Source: Hyphomicrobiales bacterium
GTDB taxonomy: Bacteria; Pseudomonadota; Alphaproteobacteria; Rhizobiales; MH13
DNA length: 64,000 nt
Direction: 5' to 3'
Assembly: GCA_017642935.1 (NCBI GenBank)
Contig: JAEPOK010000001.1
Coordinates: 1,240,001-1,304,000, forward strand
Under the pieces are notes generated by a model. It did no database searches. It saw only the letters and a program-made list of their open reading frames with translations, and was not told where the DNA came from. Position numbers and translations under genes: made by a program. Below, piece after piece: positions 26,294 to 36,112 of this stretch (position 1 is the stretch's first letter; the number at the start of each line of letters is the position of its first letter).

Positions 26294-28420
26294 ATGCCAG
26301 CGGGCATGCGTGATGAACGTCTGGAACCCCTGTTTCGGCCCGTTTCGGTGCTCAGTGGCGTTGGCCCCAAGGTTGAGGCAGCGCTCTCCAAGCTTGTGCT
26401 GCCCGGCGGAGCGAATCCGCCGGCCACGCTGATCGACCTGTTGTTACATCTGCCGATTGCCGTGGTCGATCGCTCGCAGCGCGTGGCGCTTGACGACGTG
26501 CAACCGGGAACCATCGCCACGATGGATGTGCGCGTTGCCGATGTGCGCGGTCTGGATGGCGCCCGTCATGGCCGACCGGTACGGATCACGGCAGAGGATG
26601 AAACCGGCGACATCGAAATCGTCTATTTCAACGCTCGCGCCGATTGGCTCGCCCCGACCTACAGCGTCGGCAACGCGATCACGATTTCCGGCAAGGTGGA
26701 GCTTTGGAACGGCCATCGCCAGATGGTGCATCCAGACTATGCAGTGCCTCGCGACAAAGCCCACACGATCCCGGTGTTTGAGCGCATCTATCCGATGACA
26801 GCTGGTGTCAGCCCGAAGCTGCTTCGCAAAGCCATTGCTGCCGCCCTGCCCTCGGTGCCGACCCTACCCGAATGGATCGACACGGCCTATCCAGCGCTCA
26901 ATGCCCTGCCCGTTTTCGCCGACGCCCTTCAGGCCATTCATGTCGGAGATGATCAGACGGGTCTGGGAGGAGCTGCACGGCGGCGCTTGGCCTATGACGA
27001 AATCCTATCCGGCCAATTGGCGCTGGCGCTGATCCGGCATTTTTCAATCACCGGCAGGGGCGTTGCCCGTGCCGTGAAGGGCGAGCGAGCAGAGCAGGTT
27101 ATCGCTGCCCTGCCTTTCGCGCTAACAGGCGCCCAAGTTCGCGCACAGCAGGAGATTCGCGAGGATCTGTTTTCACCCAACCGCATGGTTCGGCTGTTGC
27201 AAGGCGACGTTGGTGCGGGAAAAACGCTGGTTGCCCTGCTCGCGATGGCCGATGCGGCCGAATCTGGCGCCCAATCGGCTGTTATGGCGCCGACCGAAGT
27301 GCTGGCGCGGCAGCATTTCGAAACGCTGACGGGGTTTGGGAAAGCCGCAGGCCTTGAGATCGCGATTCTCACCGGTCGCGAAAAAGGCCAGGCCCGCACC
27401 AAAATTCTTGAAGGGCTGGCAAGTGGCGCCATCGATGTGGTGGTCGGCACCCATGCACTCATTCAGGACCCGGTGGTTTTCCACGATCTGGGCCTAGCCG
27501 TCATCGATGAGCAACACCGCTTTGGCGTCGCGCAACGGCTGAAACTTGCCGACAAGGGCAAAGCCGTTGACCTGCTGGCCATGACCGCAACACCAATCCC
27601 GCGCACGCATATCATGGCCTGGTACGGCGATCTGGACGTTTCTAAGCTCGATGAAAAGCCGGCTGGTCGCAAACCGATCGACACACGCGCGGTGCCGATG
27701 GACCGGCTCGACGACGTTGTTGCGCGGCTGAAAGCGGCCATTGAAGGTGGCGCCAAGGGCTACTGGATTTGCCCGCTGGTGGAAGAAAGCGACGAGGTCG
27801 ATCTGACAGCGGCCATCGACCGCCACAAGGCTTTGCAAGAAACCATGGGGCCAGTTTTGGCCGGCCAGATCGGTCTGGTGCACGGACGCATGAAGGCGGA
27901 CGAAAAAGACGCGGCCATGGCAGCGTTCAAGGCTGGAGAAACCCGGTTGCTGGTCGCAACGACCGTGGTGGAGGTGGGCGTCGATGTGCGCGATGCAACG
28001 ATCATGGTGATCGAGCAGGCGGAACGGTTCGGGCTTTCGCAGCTTCACCAGTTGCGCGGGCGCATTGGTCGCGGCGATGATGCGTCGACCTGCCTGATGA
28101 TTTACAAAGGCCCACTTGGCGCAACGGCAAAGGCCCGTTTGGAAGCGCTCCGCGAGACCAATGATGGGTTCGTACTTGCTGAGCGTGACTTGGAACTGCG
28201 CGGCGCCGGTGAAGTGCTGGGAACGCGTCAAAGTGGCTTCGAAGACTTTGAGGTTGCCGATCCGGCGCTCGACAAAGACTTGATCGCACTTGCCCATGAC
28301 GACGCGCGTCTCGTGGTATCCAAAGACCCGCATTTGCGATCAGATCGCGGCCAAGCGTTGCGCCTGCTCTTGCAGCTTTTTCGCCGCGACAGCGCTATCC
28401 GGCTCATGGCATCCGGCTGA
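26294..28420 (+). CDS. recG: ATP-dependent DNA helicase RecG
   Basis: Branch-migration helicase that regresses stalled replication forks. Wedge/OB domain in the first 300 residues (SVLSGVGPKVEAALSKL, GDIEIVYFNARADWL); helicase core with Walker A GDVGAGKTLVALLAMADAA near residue 310, motif II IDEQHRFGVAQR near residue 405, motif III MTATPIPRTHIM, and the C-terminal lobe QLRGRIGRGDDAS. The open frame extends far upstream across sdhE, but the conserved start is MRDERLEPLFRPVS; I place it at ATG 26294 (alternative 26306), giving 708 residues, the family size. Divergent from sdhE-mfd over 96 bp. Confidence 0.97.
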   Translation: MPAGMRDERLEPLFRPVSVLSGVGPKVEAALSKLVLPGGANPPATLIDLLLHLPIAVVDRSQRVALDDVQPGTIATMDVRVADVRGLDGARHGRPVRITAEDETGDIEIVYFNARADWLAPTYSVGNAITISGKVELWNGHRQMVHPDYAVPRDKAHTIPVFERIYPMTAGVSPKLLRKAIAAALPSVPTLPEWIDTAYPALNALPVFADALQAIHVGDDQTGLGGAARRRLAYDEILSGQLALALIRHFSITGRGVARAVKGERAEQVIAALPFALTGAQVRAQQEIREDLFSPNRMVRLLQGDVGAGKTLVALLAMADAAESGAQSAVMAPTEVLARQHFETLTGFGKAAGLEIAILTGREKGQARTKILEGLASGAIDVVVGTHALIQDPVVFHDLGLAVIDEQHRFGVAQRLKLADKGKAVDLLAMTATPIPRTHIMAWYGDLDVSKLDEKPAGRKPIDTRAVPMDRLDDVVARLKAAIEGGAKGYWICPLVEESDEVDLTAAIDRHKALQETMGPVLAGQIGLVHGRMKADEKDAAMAAFKAGETRLLVATTVVEVGVDVRDATIMVIEQAERFGLSQLHQLRGRIGRGDDASTCLMIYKGPLGATAKARLEALRETNDGFVLAERDLELRGAGEVLGTRQSGFEDFEVADPALDKDLIALAHDDARLVVSKDPHLRSDRGQALRLLLQLFRRDSAIRLMASG

Positions 28421-28431
28421 CTACGCCGAGC

Positions 28432-29223
28432 CTATGCCACCGTTTTTTGCTTGCGCTTTTTCGGCTTGCTGACAGGCTCGTCGGCAGCGGCTGGCGCATC
28501 CGCTTTGTTTGCAGCTGCGTTGGCCTTTGCCTCGTCGGCAAGACGTGCCAGCTCCTGTTGATGATCAGGGACGACCAGTCCAGCGGAGATGACAAGTTTC
28601 GCGCCGTCTTCCACCGACATGTCGAGCTTGATCACATCGGCCTTGGGCACGAACAACAGAAACCCTGACGTCGGGTTCGGCGTCGTCGGCAGAAACACGC
28701 TGACCAGTTCATCGACGCCGGCCTCGGTGACGATACGATGGGCCACCTCGCCACGTGTCTCAGTGGATTGAAAAACCACCGCCCAAACACCTGGCCGCGG
28801 GTACTGGATCAGGCCAACATTTTGAAAATTGTCGGACCTATCGTTGAGAACGGTCTCAAAAATCTGCTTCAGCCCGCGATAGAGCGTGCGCACCAAGGGC
28901 GTTCGGTCGAGCAATTGCTCGCCAAAGTTCACCACCGAACGACCGACCAAATTGGCGGCCAAAAAGCCTGTCATCGTGACGATCAGAACGCCGGCCAACA
29001 GGCCAAAACCCGGTACAGCAAAGGGCAAATAGGTGTCGGGATTATATTGCGGGGGAATGATCGGCTTGACGATCCGATCGACCCAGCTAACAAACGTCCA
29101 AATCAGGTAGCCGGTGATCGAAATCGGCGCCACGACGATGACCCCAGTGAAGAAATAATTCCGCAATCGGGCCATGGGGTGGGCGTTACGTTGGCGTTCG
29201 TTATGATCGTCGTCGGCTTGCAT
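28432..29223 (-). CDS. DUF502 family membrane protein
   Basis: Inner-membrane protein of unknown function. Two hydrophobic segments occur in the first 90 residues (NYFFTGVIVVAPISITGYL and FAVPGFGLLAGVLIVTMTG), followed by the family block DRTPLVRTLYRGLKQIFET near residue 108 and LVSVFLPTTPNPTSGFLLFV near residue 175, both diagnostic of DUF502. The C-terminus is an Ala/Lys-rich tail (SKPKKRKQKTVA), probably cytosolic. 263 residues. Tail to tail with recG, 11 bp apart. An ATG at codon 17 (MARLRNYFF) is an alternative start. Confidence 0.9.
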   Translation of the reverse strand: MQADDDHNERQRNAHPMARLRNYFFTGVIVVAPISITGYLIWTFVSWVDRIVKPIIPPQYNPDTYLPFAVPGFGLLAGVLIVTMTGFLAANLVGRSVVNFGEQLLDRTPLVRTLYRGLKQIFETVLNDRSDNFQNVGLIQYPRPGVWAVVFQSTETRGEVAHRIVTEAGVDELVSVFLPTTPNPTSGFLLFVPKADVIKLDMSVEDGAKLVISAGLVVPDHQQELARLADEAKANAAANKADAPAAADEPVSKPKKRKQKTVA

Positions 29224-29503
29224 TTATCTTCAGGCAATAGCGTTGAAATCTGGCGCGAAAAGTCCGCTCATCCCCCACATGAGGTCGCGACCTAACAAAT
29301 TGCAAGGGTCTGTGCGTCGCCGAGCGCCATCAAATGGATGATTTGATCGCCTTTACGCTGGGCTAAGCGCACCTACCTTAGAGTGAACCTATAAAGTCGG
29401 GTTTGGCGATGATTCCATTGTGGCTCAGAGGCACGCCTCAAGGCCGGTTGGGCGCAGGCGCGTATTCTGCTTGAACCTGAAAACCCCAAGGACCAGTGCC
29501 TGA

Positions 29504-29968
29504 ATGTCGAGCGAGCCGCCCCTTTCCATGCGTGACCTTGTTGTCATGCGGGCCTTCAGCCTGCTTGGCCTGGTGCTTTTGGCGATCGGAATCATCGGCA
29601 TTTGGATACCAATTCTGCCGACAACGATCTTTTTGATCGCAGCGGCTGCGTGTTTTGCTCGCTCTTCGCCGCGTCTACACGCCTACCTGATGGAGCATCC
29701 ACGGTTCGGCACGACGCTGCAACATTGGTTTGATGAGGGAGCCATTTCAAAGCGCGGCAAGGCGGCAGCGCTCTGGGGAATGGGGCTCGGCATGGCACTG
29801 GTCATCCTAATGGTTGACGATCTACGCTGGGTTGGGTTTGCCGCCGTCGTGATCGTCGCCAGCGGCTGGTACGTGATGTCGCGCCCGCTGCCGGCGAAAG
29901 ACCTGGCCGAGGATCTGCGCGACGCCGCCCGAATGCGGGCAGAGGACGAGGACCCTCCGCTGGATTAG
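29504..29968 (+). CDS. YbaN family (DUF454) inner-membrane protein
   Basis: Small membrane protein of the YbaN/DUF454 family, function unknown. Family pattern: GIIGIWIPILPTTIFLIAAAACFARSSPR is split here as GIWIPILPTTIFLIAA near residue 30 then CFARSSPRLHAYLMEHPRFG, both diagnostic. Further hydrophobic segments around residues 83-125 (AALWGMGLGMALVILMV, VGFAAVVIVASGWYVM). 154 residues. Convergent with glmS, 3 bp apart. The 280 bp upstream to the DUF502 gene shows no supported gene. Confidence 0.88.
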   Translation: MSSEPPLSMRDLVVMRAFSLLGLVLLAIGIIGIWIPILPTTIFLIAAAACFARSSPRLHAYLMEHPRFGTTLQHWFDEGAISKRGKAAALWGMGLGMALVILMVDDLRWVGFAAVVIVASGWYVMSRPLPAKDLAEDLRDAARMRAEDEDPPLD

Positions 29969-29971
29969 CCC

Positions 29972-31816
29972 CTACTCCACCGTGACGGACTTGGCCAAAT
30001 TGCGTGGCTGATCGACATCCGTGCCGCGCATCACGGCCGTGTGATAGGCCATCAGCTGCAATGGCACGGCATAAACCAGCGGCGTGATGGTGGCGGGCAT
30101 ATCGGGCATCACGATCTTCGAAACAGCGTCCAGAGAAACAGCATCGGCGCCCTTCTGATCGGTGATCAGGATGATCTTGCCGCCGCGCGCAGCCACCTCT
30201 TCCATGTTGGAAACGGTTTTTTCGAACACGCGGTCATAAGGGGCGATCACGATGACCGGCATGTCCTTATCGACCAAGGCGATGGGGCCGTGTTTCAGTT
30301 CTCCTGCGGCGTAGCCTTCGGCGTGTATGTAGCTGATTTCCTTCAGCTTTAGAGCGCCTTCCATAGCCAGCGGATAGTTGGTGCCGCGGCCAAGAAACAG
30401 AGCATGGGAGGCATGCAACAGAACCTCGCGGCAAACATCCTCAATCTGCTGCCCGAGCGCCATGACGTCATTCATGAGGCGCGGTGCTTCGATTAGCGCG
30501 GTTACCAGACGCTCTTCATCATCCTCCGACAACACGCCTTTAGCGCGGCCAAGACCGATGGAAAGGCAGGCCAATACAGCCAATTGACACGTGAAAGCCT
30601 TGGTGGACGCAACCGAGACTTCAGGGCCTGCCAGCGTCGGCAACAGAACATCAGATTCGCGGGCAATGCTTGACTCAGGCACATTGACGATGGAGGCGAT
30701 GGTTTGTGCGCCCTGCTTGCAATAGCGCAGGCTCGCCAGCGTGTCGGCGGTCTCACCCGATTGGGAGATGAAGACGCTCATGCCACCGGGCGATAGCGGG
30801 ATTTCGCGATAGCGAAACTCCGAGGCCACATCGATATCGACGGGAATACGAGCAAACCGTTCGCACCAATATTTGGCGGTCATTCCGGCCAGGAACGCCG
30901 TGCCACAGGCAGTCATGGTCAGGCGGTTGATCGAGGCCAGATCGACGGGGCTTTCCGGTAGAGCCATCCGATTTTTAGTGAGATCGATGTAGCGGGCGAG
31001 CGTGTGGCCCACGACTTCAGGCTGCTCGGCAATTTCCTTGGCCATGAAATGACGGTGATGGCCTTTGTCGATGACATAGGCGCGCGCTTCCGACATCTGC
31101 TTGGGGCGATCGACGGCTGCGCCATTCTCATCTTCAACCGTGAGTCCGTTGCGGCTGATAAAGGCGACATCGCCTTCTTCCAGATAGGTGATTTCATTGG
31201 TGAAGGGCGACAGCGCGATGGCGTCCGAGCCGATATACATCGCGCCCTTGGCTTCTCCATGGCCCACCGCAAGTGGCGAACCCTTGCGTGCGGCAACCAT
31301 CAGATCGGGATGATCCTCGAACAAGAACGCCAGGCCGAACGCGCCCTCCAGGGTCGGCAGAACGGCACGCACTGCATCCTGCGGTGAATGGCCCTCGTCC
31401 ATTTTGGCCGCAACTGCATGCGCAACGACTTCGGTGTCGGTTTCGGTTTCAAAATGTGCGCCCTTTGCCGTCAGCGCGTCGCGCAGCTCGCGGAAGTTTT
31501 CAATGATACCATTGTGAACGACGGCGACTCTTCCTGCGCCGTTGCCTGCCTGGTGCGGGTGGGCGTTGCGCTCGGTCGGTGCGCCATGGGTGGCCCAGCG
31601 TGTGTGGCCGATACCGGCATGTCCAGACAGCGATTGTACGGCGAGCTTGCCAGCAAGGTTTTTCAGTTTGCCTTCGGCACGCACGCGCGTGAGCTTGCCC
31701 TCTTCAAGGGTTGCCACGCCGGCGGAATCATAGCCGCGATATTCCAGGCGGCGCAGTGAATCGACAATGTCGTCCGCGACCGGCTCGGTGCCCAAAATGC
31801 CCACAATGCCACACAT
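29972..31816 (-). CDS. glmS: Glutamine--fructose-6-phosphate aminotransferase (isomerizing) GlmS
   Basis: First enzyme of UDP-GlcNAc synthesis: converts fructose-6-phosphate plus glutamine to glucosamine-6-phosphate. Start ATG 31816 places the nucleophile at Cys2 (MCGIVGILG), as required after Met removal; upstream in-frame Mets would block this. The glutaminase domain (GHTRWATHGAPTERNAHPH) is followed by two SIS sugar-isomerase domains (FISQSGETADTLASLRYCKQ; GRGTNYPLAMEGALKLKEIS) and the C-terminal DQPRNLAKSVTVE. 614 residues, normal. It follows glmU on the same strand after 132 bp, so both steps of the pathway are clustered. Confidence 0.98.
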   Translation of the reverse strand: MCGIVGILGTEPVADDIVDSLRRLEYRGYDSAGVATLEEGKLTRVRAEGKLKNLAGKLAVQSLSGHAGIGHTRWATHGAPTERNAHPHQAGNGAGRVAVVHNGIIENFRELRDALTAKGAHFETETDTEVVAHAVAAKMDEGHSPQDAVRAVLPTLEGAFGLAFLFEDHPDLMVAARKGSPLAVGHGEAKGAMYIGSDAIALSPFTNEITYLEEGDVAFISRNGLTVEDENGAAVDRPKQMSEARAYVIDKGHHRHFMAKEIAEQPEVVGHTLARYIDLTKNRMALPESPVDLASINRLTMTACGTAFLAGMTAKYWCERFARIPVDIDVASEFRYREIPLSPGGMSVFISQSGETADTLASLRYCKQGAQTIASIVNVPESSIARESDVLLPTLAGPEVSVASTKAFTCQLAVLACLSIGLGRAKGVLSEDDEERLVTALIEAPRLMNDVMALGQQIEDVCREVLLHASHALFLGRGTNYPLAMEGALKLKEISYIHAEGYAAGELKHGPIALVDKDMPVIVIAPYDRVFEKTVSNMEEVAARGGKIILITDQKGADAVSLDAVSKIVMPDMPATITPLVYAVPLQLMAYHTAVMRGTDVDQPRNLAKSVTVE

Positions 31817-31948
31817 CAGCATCACCCCCTGGTTGAAACGTTAGGATGGAAAAGGTCTGGTCGCCAGAACAGGCGCAGAGTTTGGTTAGCGCCACGTCAC
31901 GCGCGGCGCCAATCACGAGGTCTTTCAAAGTCCATCGTTAAGGCACGC

Positions 31949-33277
31949 CTATTTTCTGGGCGCACGACCCTTCAGATTGACTTGGCGGCCCCGCGCAATC
32001 GCCAGATCGCCGCTCGGCACGGTCTTGGTGATCACACTGCCCGACCCCACATAGCCGCCCTCTTCCACGGTGACCGGGGCAACCAGTGAGGAGTTGGAGC
32101 CGATAAAGGTGTCCTTGCCAATGGTTGTTTGGTGCTTGTTTTTGCCATCGTAATTGCAGGTGATGGTGCCAGCGCCAATGTTGGCTTTTTCGCCGACTGT
32201 CGCATCGCCGATGTAGGAGAGGTGGTTGACCTTGGCGCCGGCGGCGATGTCAGCCTTTTTGACCTCGCAGAAATTGCCAACCTTGGCCGCCTCGCCGATC
32301 TGCGCGCCTGGTCGTAACCGCGCAAACGGCCCAATCGACGCGCCACTTGCAATGTGCGCGCCTTCCAGGTGGCTGAAAGCGTGGATGGTGGCGCCAGTTT
32401 CAATGGTAACGCCGGATCCAAACACGATGTTGGGTTCCAGCGTGACATCGGCGGCGATCTGCGTGTCATGGGCCAACATCACCGTCTCCGGCGCCTGCAT
32501 CGTGACGCCGGACAGCATGAGTTGGTGTCGTCTGCGCTGCTGGAACTCTGATTCGATAGCGGCAAGCTCGGCGCGATTGTTAACGCCGGCAAGATCGGTC
32601 TCATCGGCGAGCGTGTAGGTGACGGTTTTTCCGGCCTTGCGCGCAATCGCGATAGCGTCGGTCAGATAGAACTCGCCCTTGGCATTGTTGTCGCGAATGT
32701 CGGCCAGAACGGGGGCCAGTGTTCCAGACGAAAAGGCCATTAGTCCGGAATTGCAGAGCATATTCTGGCGTTGTTCCGGACTGGCCTCTTTTTCCTCCAC
32801 AATGGCGATCAAATCATCGCCCGACGTGATCAAACGCCCGTATCCTGTGGGGTTTTCGGCCTCGAACCCCACGACCACCACGTCCGCGCCGGCTTCAAGC
32901 TTCTCCAGCGCGCCGGTAATGAGTTCGGGCCTGATGAGCGGCGCATCGCCAAGCAAGACCATCACGGGGCCTTCAGGCATATGACCTGCATCGCGCACCA
33001 TCATAACCGCGTGGCCTGTGCCCAGACGCTCTTTTTGCTCTGCAACATCAAAGGCATAACCACGTCCACGCAGGTCAGCCTCCACCTGATCACGGCCATG
33101 ACCAAGCACCAACCTTGGATGGGTGAGACCGGCAGCAGACGCCGCTTCCATCACATGGGCGACCAGCGGAAGGTGCCCCACCTTATGCAGCACCTTCGGC
33201 AAGGAAGACTGCATGCGCGTGCCCTCCCCGGCGGCGAGGATGATGGCCTGGGCATTCGTAGTGGTGGAAGATGACAT
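31949..33277 (-). CDS. glmU: Bifunctional GlcN-1-P acetyltransferase / UDP-GlcNAc pyrophosphorylase GlmU
   Basis: Makes UDP-GlcNAc for peptidoglycan and lipid A. N-terminal pyrophosphorylase: AIILAAGEGTRMQSSLPKVL with the conserved G-x-G-T-x-M...PK near residue 10, then GTGHAVMMVRDAGH. C-terminal left-handed beta-helix acetyltransferase: hexapeptide repeats, LRPGAQIGEAAKVGNFCEVK, HLSYIGDATVGEKANIGAGT with the catalytic His region, and CNYDGKNKHQTTIG. Start chosen at MSSSTTTNAQ (33277), which begins 9 residues before the family core; an upstream ATG at 33325 has no ribosome site. About 442 residues. Precedes glmS. Confidence 0.98.
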   Translation of the reverse strand: MSSSTTTNAQAIILAAGEGTRMQSSLPKVLHKVGHLPLVAHVMEAASAAGLTHPRLVLGHGRDQVEADLRGRGYAFDVAEQKERLGTGHAVMMVRDAGHMPEGPVMVLLGDAPLIRPELITGALEKLEAGADVVVVGFEAENPTGYGRLITSGDDLIAIVEEKEASPEQRQNMLCNSGLMAFSSGTLAPVLADIRDNNAKGEFYLTDAIAIARKAGKTVTYTLADETDLAGVNNRAELAAIESEFQQRRRHQLMLSGVTMQAPETVMLAHDTQIAADVTLEPNIVFGSGVTIETGATIHAFSHLEGAHIASGASIGPFARLRPGAQIGEAAKVGNFCEVKKADIAAGAKVNHLSYIGDATVGEKANIGAGTITCNYDGKNKHQTTIGKDTFIGSNSSLVAPVTVEEGGYVGSGSVITKTVPSGDLAIARGRQVNLKGRAPRK

Positions 33278-33463
33278 TGCTGTTCTCACGGGTGGGCTTT
33301 CGGAATGGCCCTGCTCTTTGATCATTATGCTTAACAGTTGTTAACGAATTGCGGCGAGGATCATGCTCTACTTGATGCTTGAGTCGTTGGCCCACCGGCG
33401 CGACTCAGGCATCTACCATGGTTGAGACCAACCGCAACGGCGTGACAGAAAGGTCCTGCAAGC

Positions 33464-34396
33464 GTGGCCAAGCGTGGCTTTTCCCTCAAGGAACCGATGA
33501 ACCCCAAAGACCAGCGCGTTGCGCTATACGGCTGGGGCGCCGGCGCACTTGTGGCCATCGGTGCTTATGTTGGTGCCATGCAATTCTATCCCGCTGAGCC
33601 TTCCGCCCCGCTTTTGGCGACCATTCAAGCCAGTGATCTTGGCGTAGATCCGATCATGACGGGCTCGATCGGCAACGCCGCCAGCCAACCGATGCCCGAC
33701 TTGCCGATGCCTCTGCAGGCTCGCCTTGATTCGATTACGATGGAACTGGCCGCGCTTCGCGACGCCCTTGCCGCCGCGCAGGCCTCAACGGTGAGCACCA
33801 ATCGTCGCCTCACCGACATGGAGCAAAATCTCACCTTCATGACGGCAAGCATCAGCCAGCCTGCAGGAGATGCCAGTGATCAAGCTCTCCCGGCGGCCAT
33901 TGGGACAATGAATGCCGAAGCACCAGAACCGCGCGTCATCTTGCCGTCACCGACACCCGTTGATGGCGGCGCGATCGCCGTTAGCATGCGTCCGCTCACG
34001 GTTAGCACCGAGGCAGACGCTACAATGCCGATGGAGGAGAGCAACCCACCCGCTGAAGAAGCGGCTGCTGGCGACTTGATGGCCCCGACCAGCGAGCAAC
34101 CGATTCTTGCAGTCTCCCAAACGCCTTTTGCCATCGACATCGGCGGCGCAACGACGCTGGAAGGCATCGATGCCTTATGGATGAATCACGCTGAACGCTA
34201 CGCCGAAACGCTCGCCGAACTAACGCCGCGCATCCTGCTGCAACAAACCAGCAACGGCGCGCTCGATCTTCGGCTGGTCGCAGGCCCAATCAATGACGCG
34301 GCCGATGCGGCCATGCTTTGTGCGCAGCTTGTCGCGGCGGGGCTTGAACGCTGCCTGCCAGCGATTTTTGACGGCCAGCAATTGGCTCTGCGCTAA
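33464..34396 (+). CDS. Hypothetical membrane-anchored protein with SPOR-like C-terminus
   Basis: Single-pass protein of 310 residues with a short cytosolic N-terminus, one membrane helix near residues 20-42 (GWGAGALVAIGAYVGAMQF), a coiled-coil-like segment (ARLDSITMELAALRDALAAA, residues ~82-120), and a long Pro/Ala/Glu-rich linker. The last 55 residues (LDLRLVAGPINDAADAAMLC, AAGLERCLPAIFDGQQLAL) resemble a SPOR domain, which binds denuded peptidoglycan at division sites. Read from GTG 33464; ATG 33497 with AAGGA is an equally good start. The whole protein matches no named family I know. Lies upstream of tRNA-Lys, downstream of divergent glmU. Confidence 0.65.
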   Translation: MAKRGFSLKEPMNPKDQRVALYGWGAGALVAIGAYVGAMQFYPAEPSAPLLATIQASDLGVDPIMTGSIGNAASQPMPDLPMPLQARLDSITMELAALRDALAAAQASTVSTNRRLTDMEQNLTFMTASISQPAGDASDQALPAAIGTMNAEAPEPRVILPSPTPVDGGAIAVSMRPLTVSTEADATMPMEESNPPAEEAAAGDLMAPTSEQPILAVSQTPFAIDIGGATTLEGIDALWMNHAERYAETLAELTPRILLQQTSNGALDLRLVAGPINDAADAAMLCAQLVAAGLERCLPAIFDGQQLALR

Positions 34397-34530
34397 GCTT
34401 CTCAGCCGGCTCACTGGTCTTTGCATTTGCGTAACACGTGAATGTTACTGATGACCTGCGTGCGCTGTGCACAAGGTTGAGAATAGGGCCTTGAGCATCG
34501 CCGATGAGCCTGTTAGGCAGCGCGTGGTGA

Positions 34531-34606
34531 GAGCCGGTAGCTCAGCTGGTAGAGCATTCGACTTTTAATCGAACGGTCCAGGGTTCGAATCCCTGCCGGC
34601 TCACCA
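34531..34606 (+). tRNA. tRNA-Lys (anticodon TTT)
   Basis: A 76-nt cloverleaf: acceptor GAGCCGG / CCGGCTC, discriminator A and encoded CCA. D arm TAGCTCAGCTGGTAGAGCA, anticodon stem TTCGA/TCGAA around loop CTTTTAA giving TTT, T arm with GGTTCGAAT. Isolated gene on the + strand. Confidence 0.97.
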
Positions 34607-34656
34607 TCTCCCCTTTGCTCTGGGCGATCCGCCCAATGGCTGTTCGGGCGTGCCCC

Positions 34657-35928
34657 TCACCATTTCACTTCGTGAAACTCGTCTTCGATGAAATAGACAT
34701 CGTCGCCGGTGCGCAGTGCCGTGGTCTGTGGCGTGGTGTTGCGCGCCGTCGGCGTCGCGGCAAAGTGCGATTTTTCGTCTTGCGCAACGCTGGCGCGGCG
34801 CGAGATGCGGTAGATCGTATAAACAAGCACGCCGATATGGGTGGCAAGCGTCACCATGAACAGTCCCGATGGGCCAAACTGGCCCATGGCAGCACCCGCC
34901 ATCAACGGCCCCACGATTGAACCCAGGCCAAACAGCAGCAACAATCCACCAGAGGTGCGCACATAGCTGTCGGGTGTCGCATGGTCATTGGCGTGGGCAA
35001 CCGCAAGCGGGAACAGCGTGAAGATCGCCATACCGAACATCAGTGCAAAGCCGATGAGAAACTCCGGCGACGGGTCGACAAAGGTGATGAAAAGTATGTC
35101 CGCCAAAATGGCAAGCAAGGCCATGCCGATCATCACAAAGCGCCGGTCCACCCGGTCGGATAGTGCGCCGATCGGCACTTGAATGACGGCACTTGCAAGC
35201 ACCGGCATCGCCACGAAGAGCGCCACCAAGGTGAGCGGCAGGCCGACTTGGCCGGCATAGACGGCAGCAAGCGTACCAAAAGCACTGTTGGAGGCGCCAA
35301 GAAGCACCACCGAGACCACGGCCACCGGAGAGTTCACCCAAAGCTCTTTCAAGTTGAGTTTGGTGGCGACCAGCGGCTTGGGCGCGCGCGAGGATGAGAC
35401 GGCGGTCGGGATCAGCGCGAGTGAGTAGACCATGGCAGCGACCACGAAGAACAGGTAGCCACGCGTATCGCCAAGGGTCAGCACCATCTGGCCAGCCGTT
35501 GTCGCGGTAAGGTTCACCATCTGGTAGACGCCAAAAACCTTACCGCGTGACCCAGAATCGACCTGCTCGTTCAGCCAGCTTTCGACGATCATCGCCGCGC
35601 CGGCAAAGCAGAACCCCGACAGCGCGCGAAGCGGCACCCAGGCATAGGGTGTCAGCAACAGCAAGGACGTCAAAACGGCCAGTGATGCCAGTGCCGCCAT
35701 CACCGAGTAGGAGCGGATGTGACCAACGCGGGCCACAAGCTTGGAAACGACCAGGCAGCCGGTAACGAATCCAAAGGCCCAACCGGTCCCAAGCAGACCG
35801 AGGGACAGTGTTGAAAATCCCTCTTGCCCGCCACGAACAGGCAAGAGGAGAGCGTTCATGCCCCCGGCAAAAAACAGGAATCCGGACCCCAGAAGAAGGG
35901 CTGCTAGGGGGAGAAGATGGCGCGCCAT
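34657..35928 (-). CDS. MFS transporter (YcaD-like)
   Basis: Major-facilitator secondary transporter with 12 predicted membrane helices in 423 residues. The start is taken at ATG 35928 (MARHLLPLAALLLGSGFLFF), where the first helix begins; the open frame extends 21 codons upstream but adds no conserved sequence. Features include the N-terminal GGMNALLLPVRGGQEGFS, the loop 2-3 region GFVTGCLVVSKLVARVGHIR (MFS motif A-like) and the mid-loop IGALSDRVDRRFVMIG. It resembles the YcaD-type subfamily of unknown substrate. C-terminal tail cytosolic and polar. Divergent from selO. Confidence 0.85.
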   Translation of the reverse strand: MARHLLPLAALLLGSGFLFFAGGMNALLLPVRGGQEGFSTLSLGLLGTGWAFGFVTGCLVVSKLVARVGHIRSYSVMAALASLAVLTSLLLLTPYAWVPLRALSGFCFAGAAMIVESWLNEQVDSGSRGKVFGVYQMVNLTATTAGQMVLTLGDTRGYLFFVVAAMVYSLALIPTAVSSSRAPKPLVATKLNLKELWVNSPVAVVSVVLLGASNSAFGTLAAVYAGQVGLPLTLVALFVAMPVLASAVIQVPIGALSDRVDRRFVMIGMALLAILADILFITFVDPSPEFLIGFALMFGMAIFTLFPLAVAHANDHATPDSYVRTSGGLLLLFGLGSIVGPLMAGAAMGQFGPSGLFMVTLATHIGVLVYTIYRISRRASVAQDEKSHFAATPTARNTTPQTTALRTGDDVYFIEDEFHEVKW

Positions 35929-36112
35929 GGGACAATCAATGCTGTGCGGTTGCAATGCAGGCGCGGTGGGCGCCAATGGTGGCGGAGACAAGGCAGAAAG
36001 GCACCCGTCGCGGGCGGCTGCTATGCATCTCTGGAATGGCCGTCTAACAATTTCACGCCTTTTACCCTACATGCCAAGCGACGCACAGCCTTGACCAAAG
36101 GTGCCCGGCCCC

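Noticed and set aside
29409-29474. A 21-codon frame (MIPLWLRGTPQG) before the YbaN gene
   Set aside because: No clear ribosome site and too short to support; chance frames of this size are common.
33331-33344. TTAACA-GT-TGTTAA palindrome upstream of glmU, considered as a CtrA site
   Set aside because: CtrA sites need TTAA-N7-TTAA; here the spacing is 6, and the gene is not a typical cell-cycle target.
34621-34635. Palindrome TGGGCG-ATC-CGCCCA after tRNA-Lys, considered as a terminator
   Set aside because: No T-run follows on either strand and the loop is only three bases.
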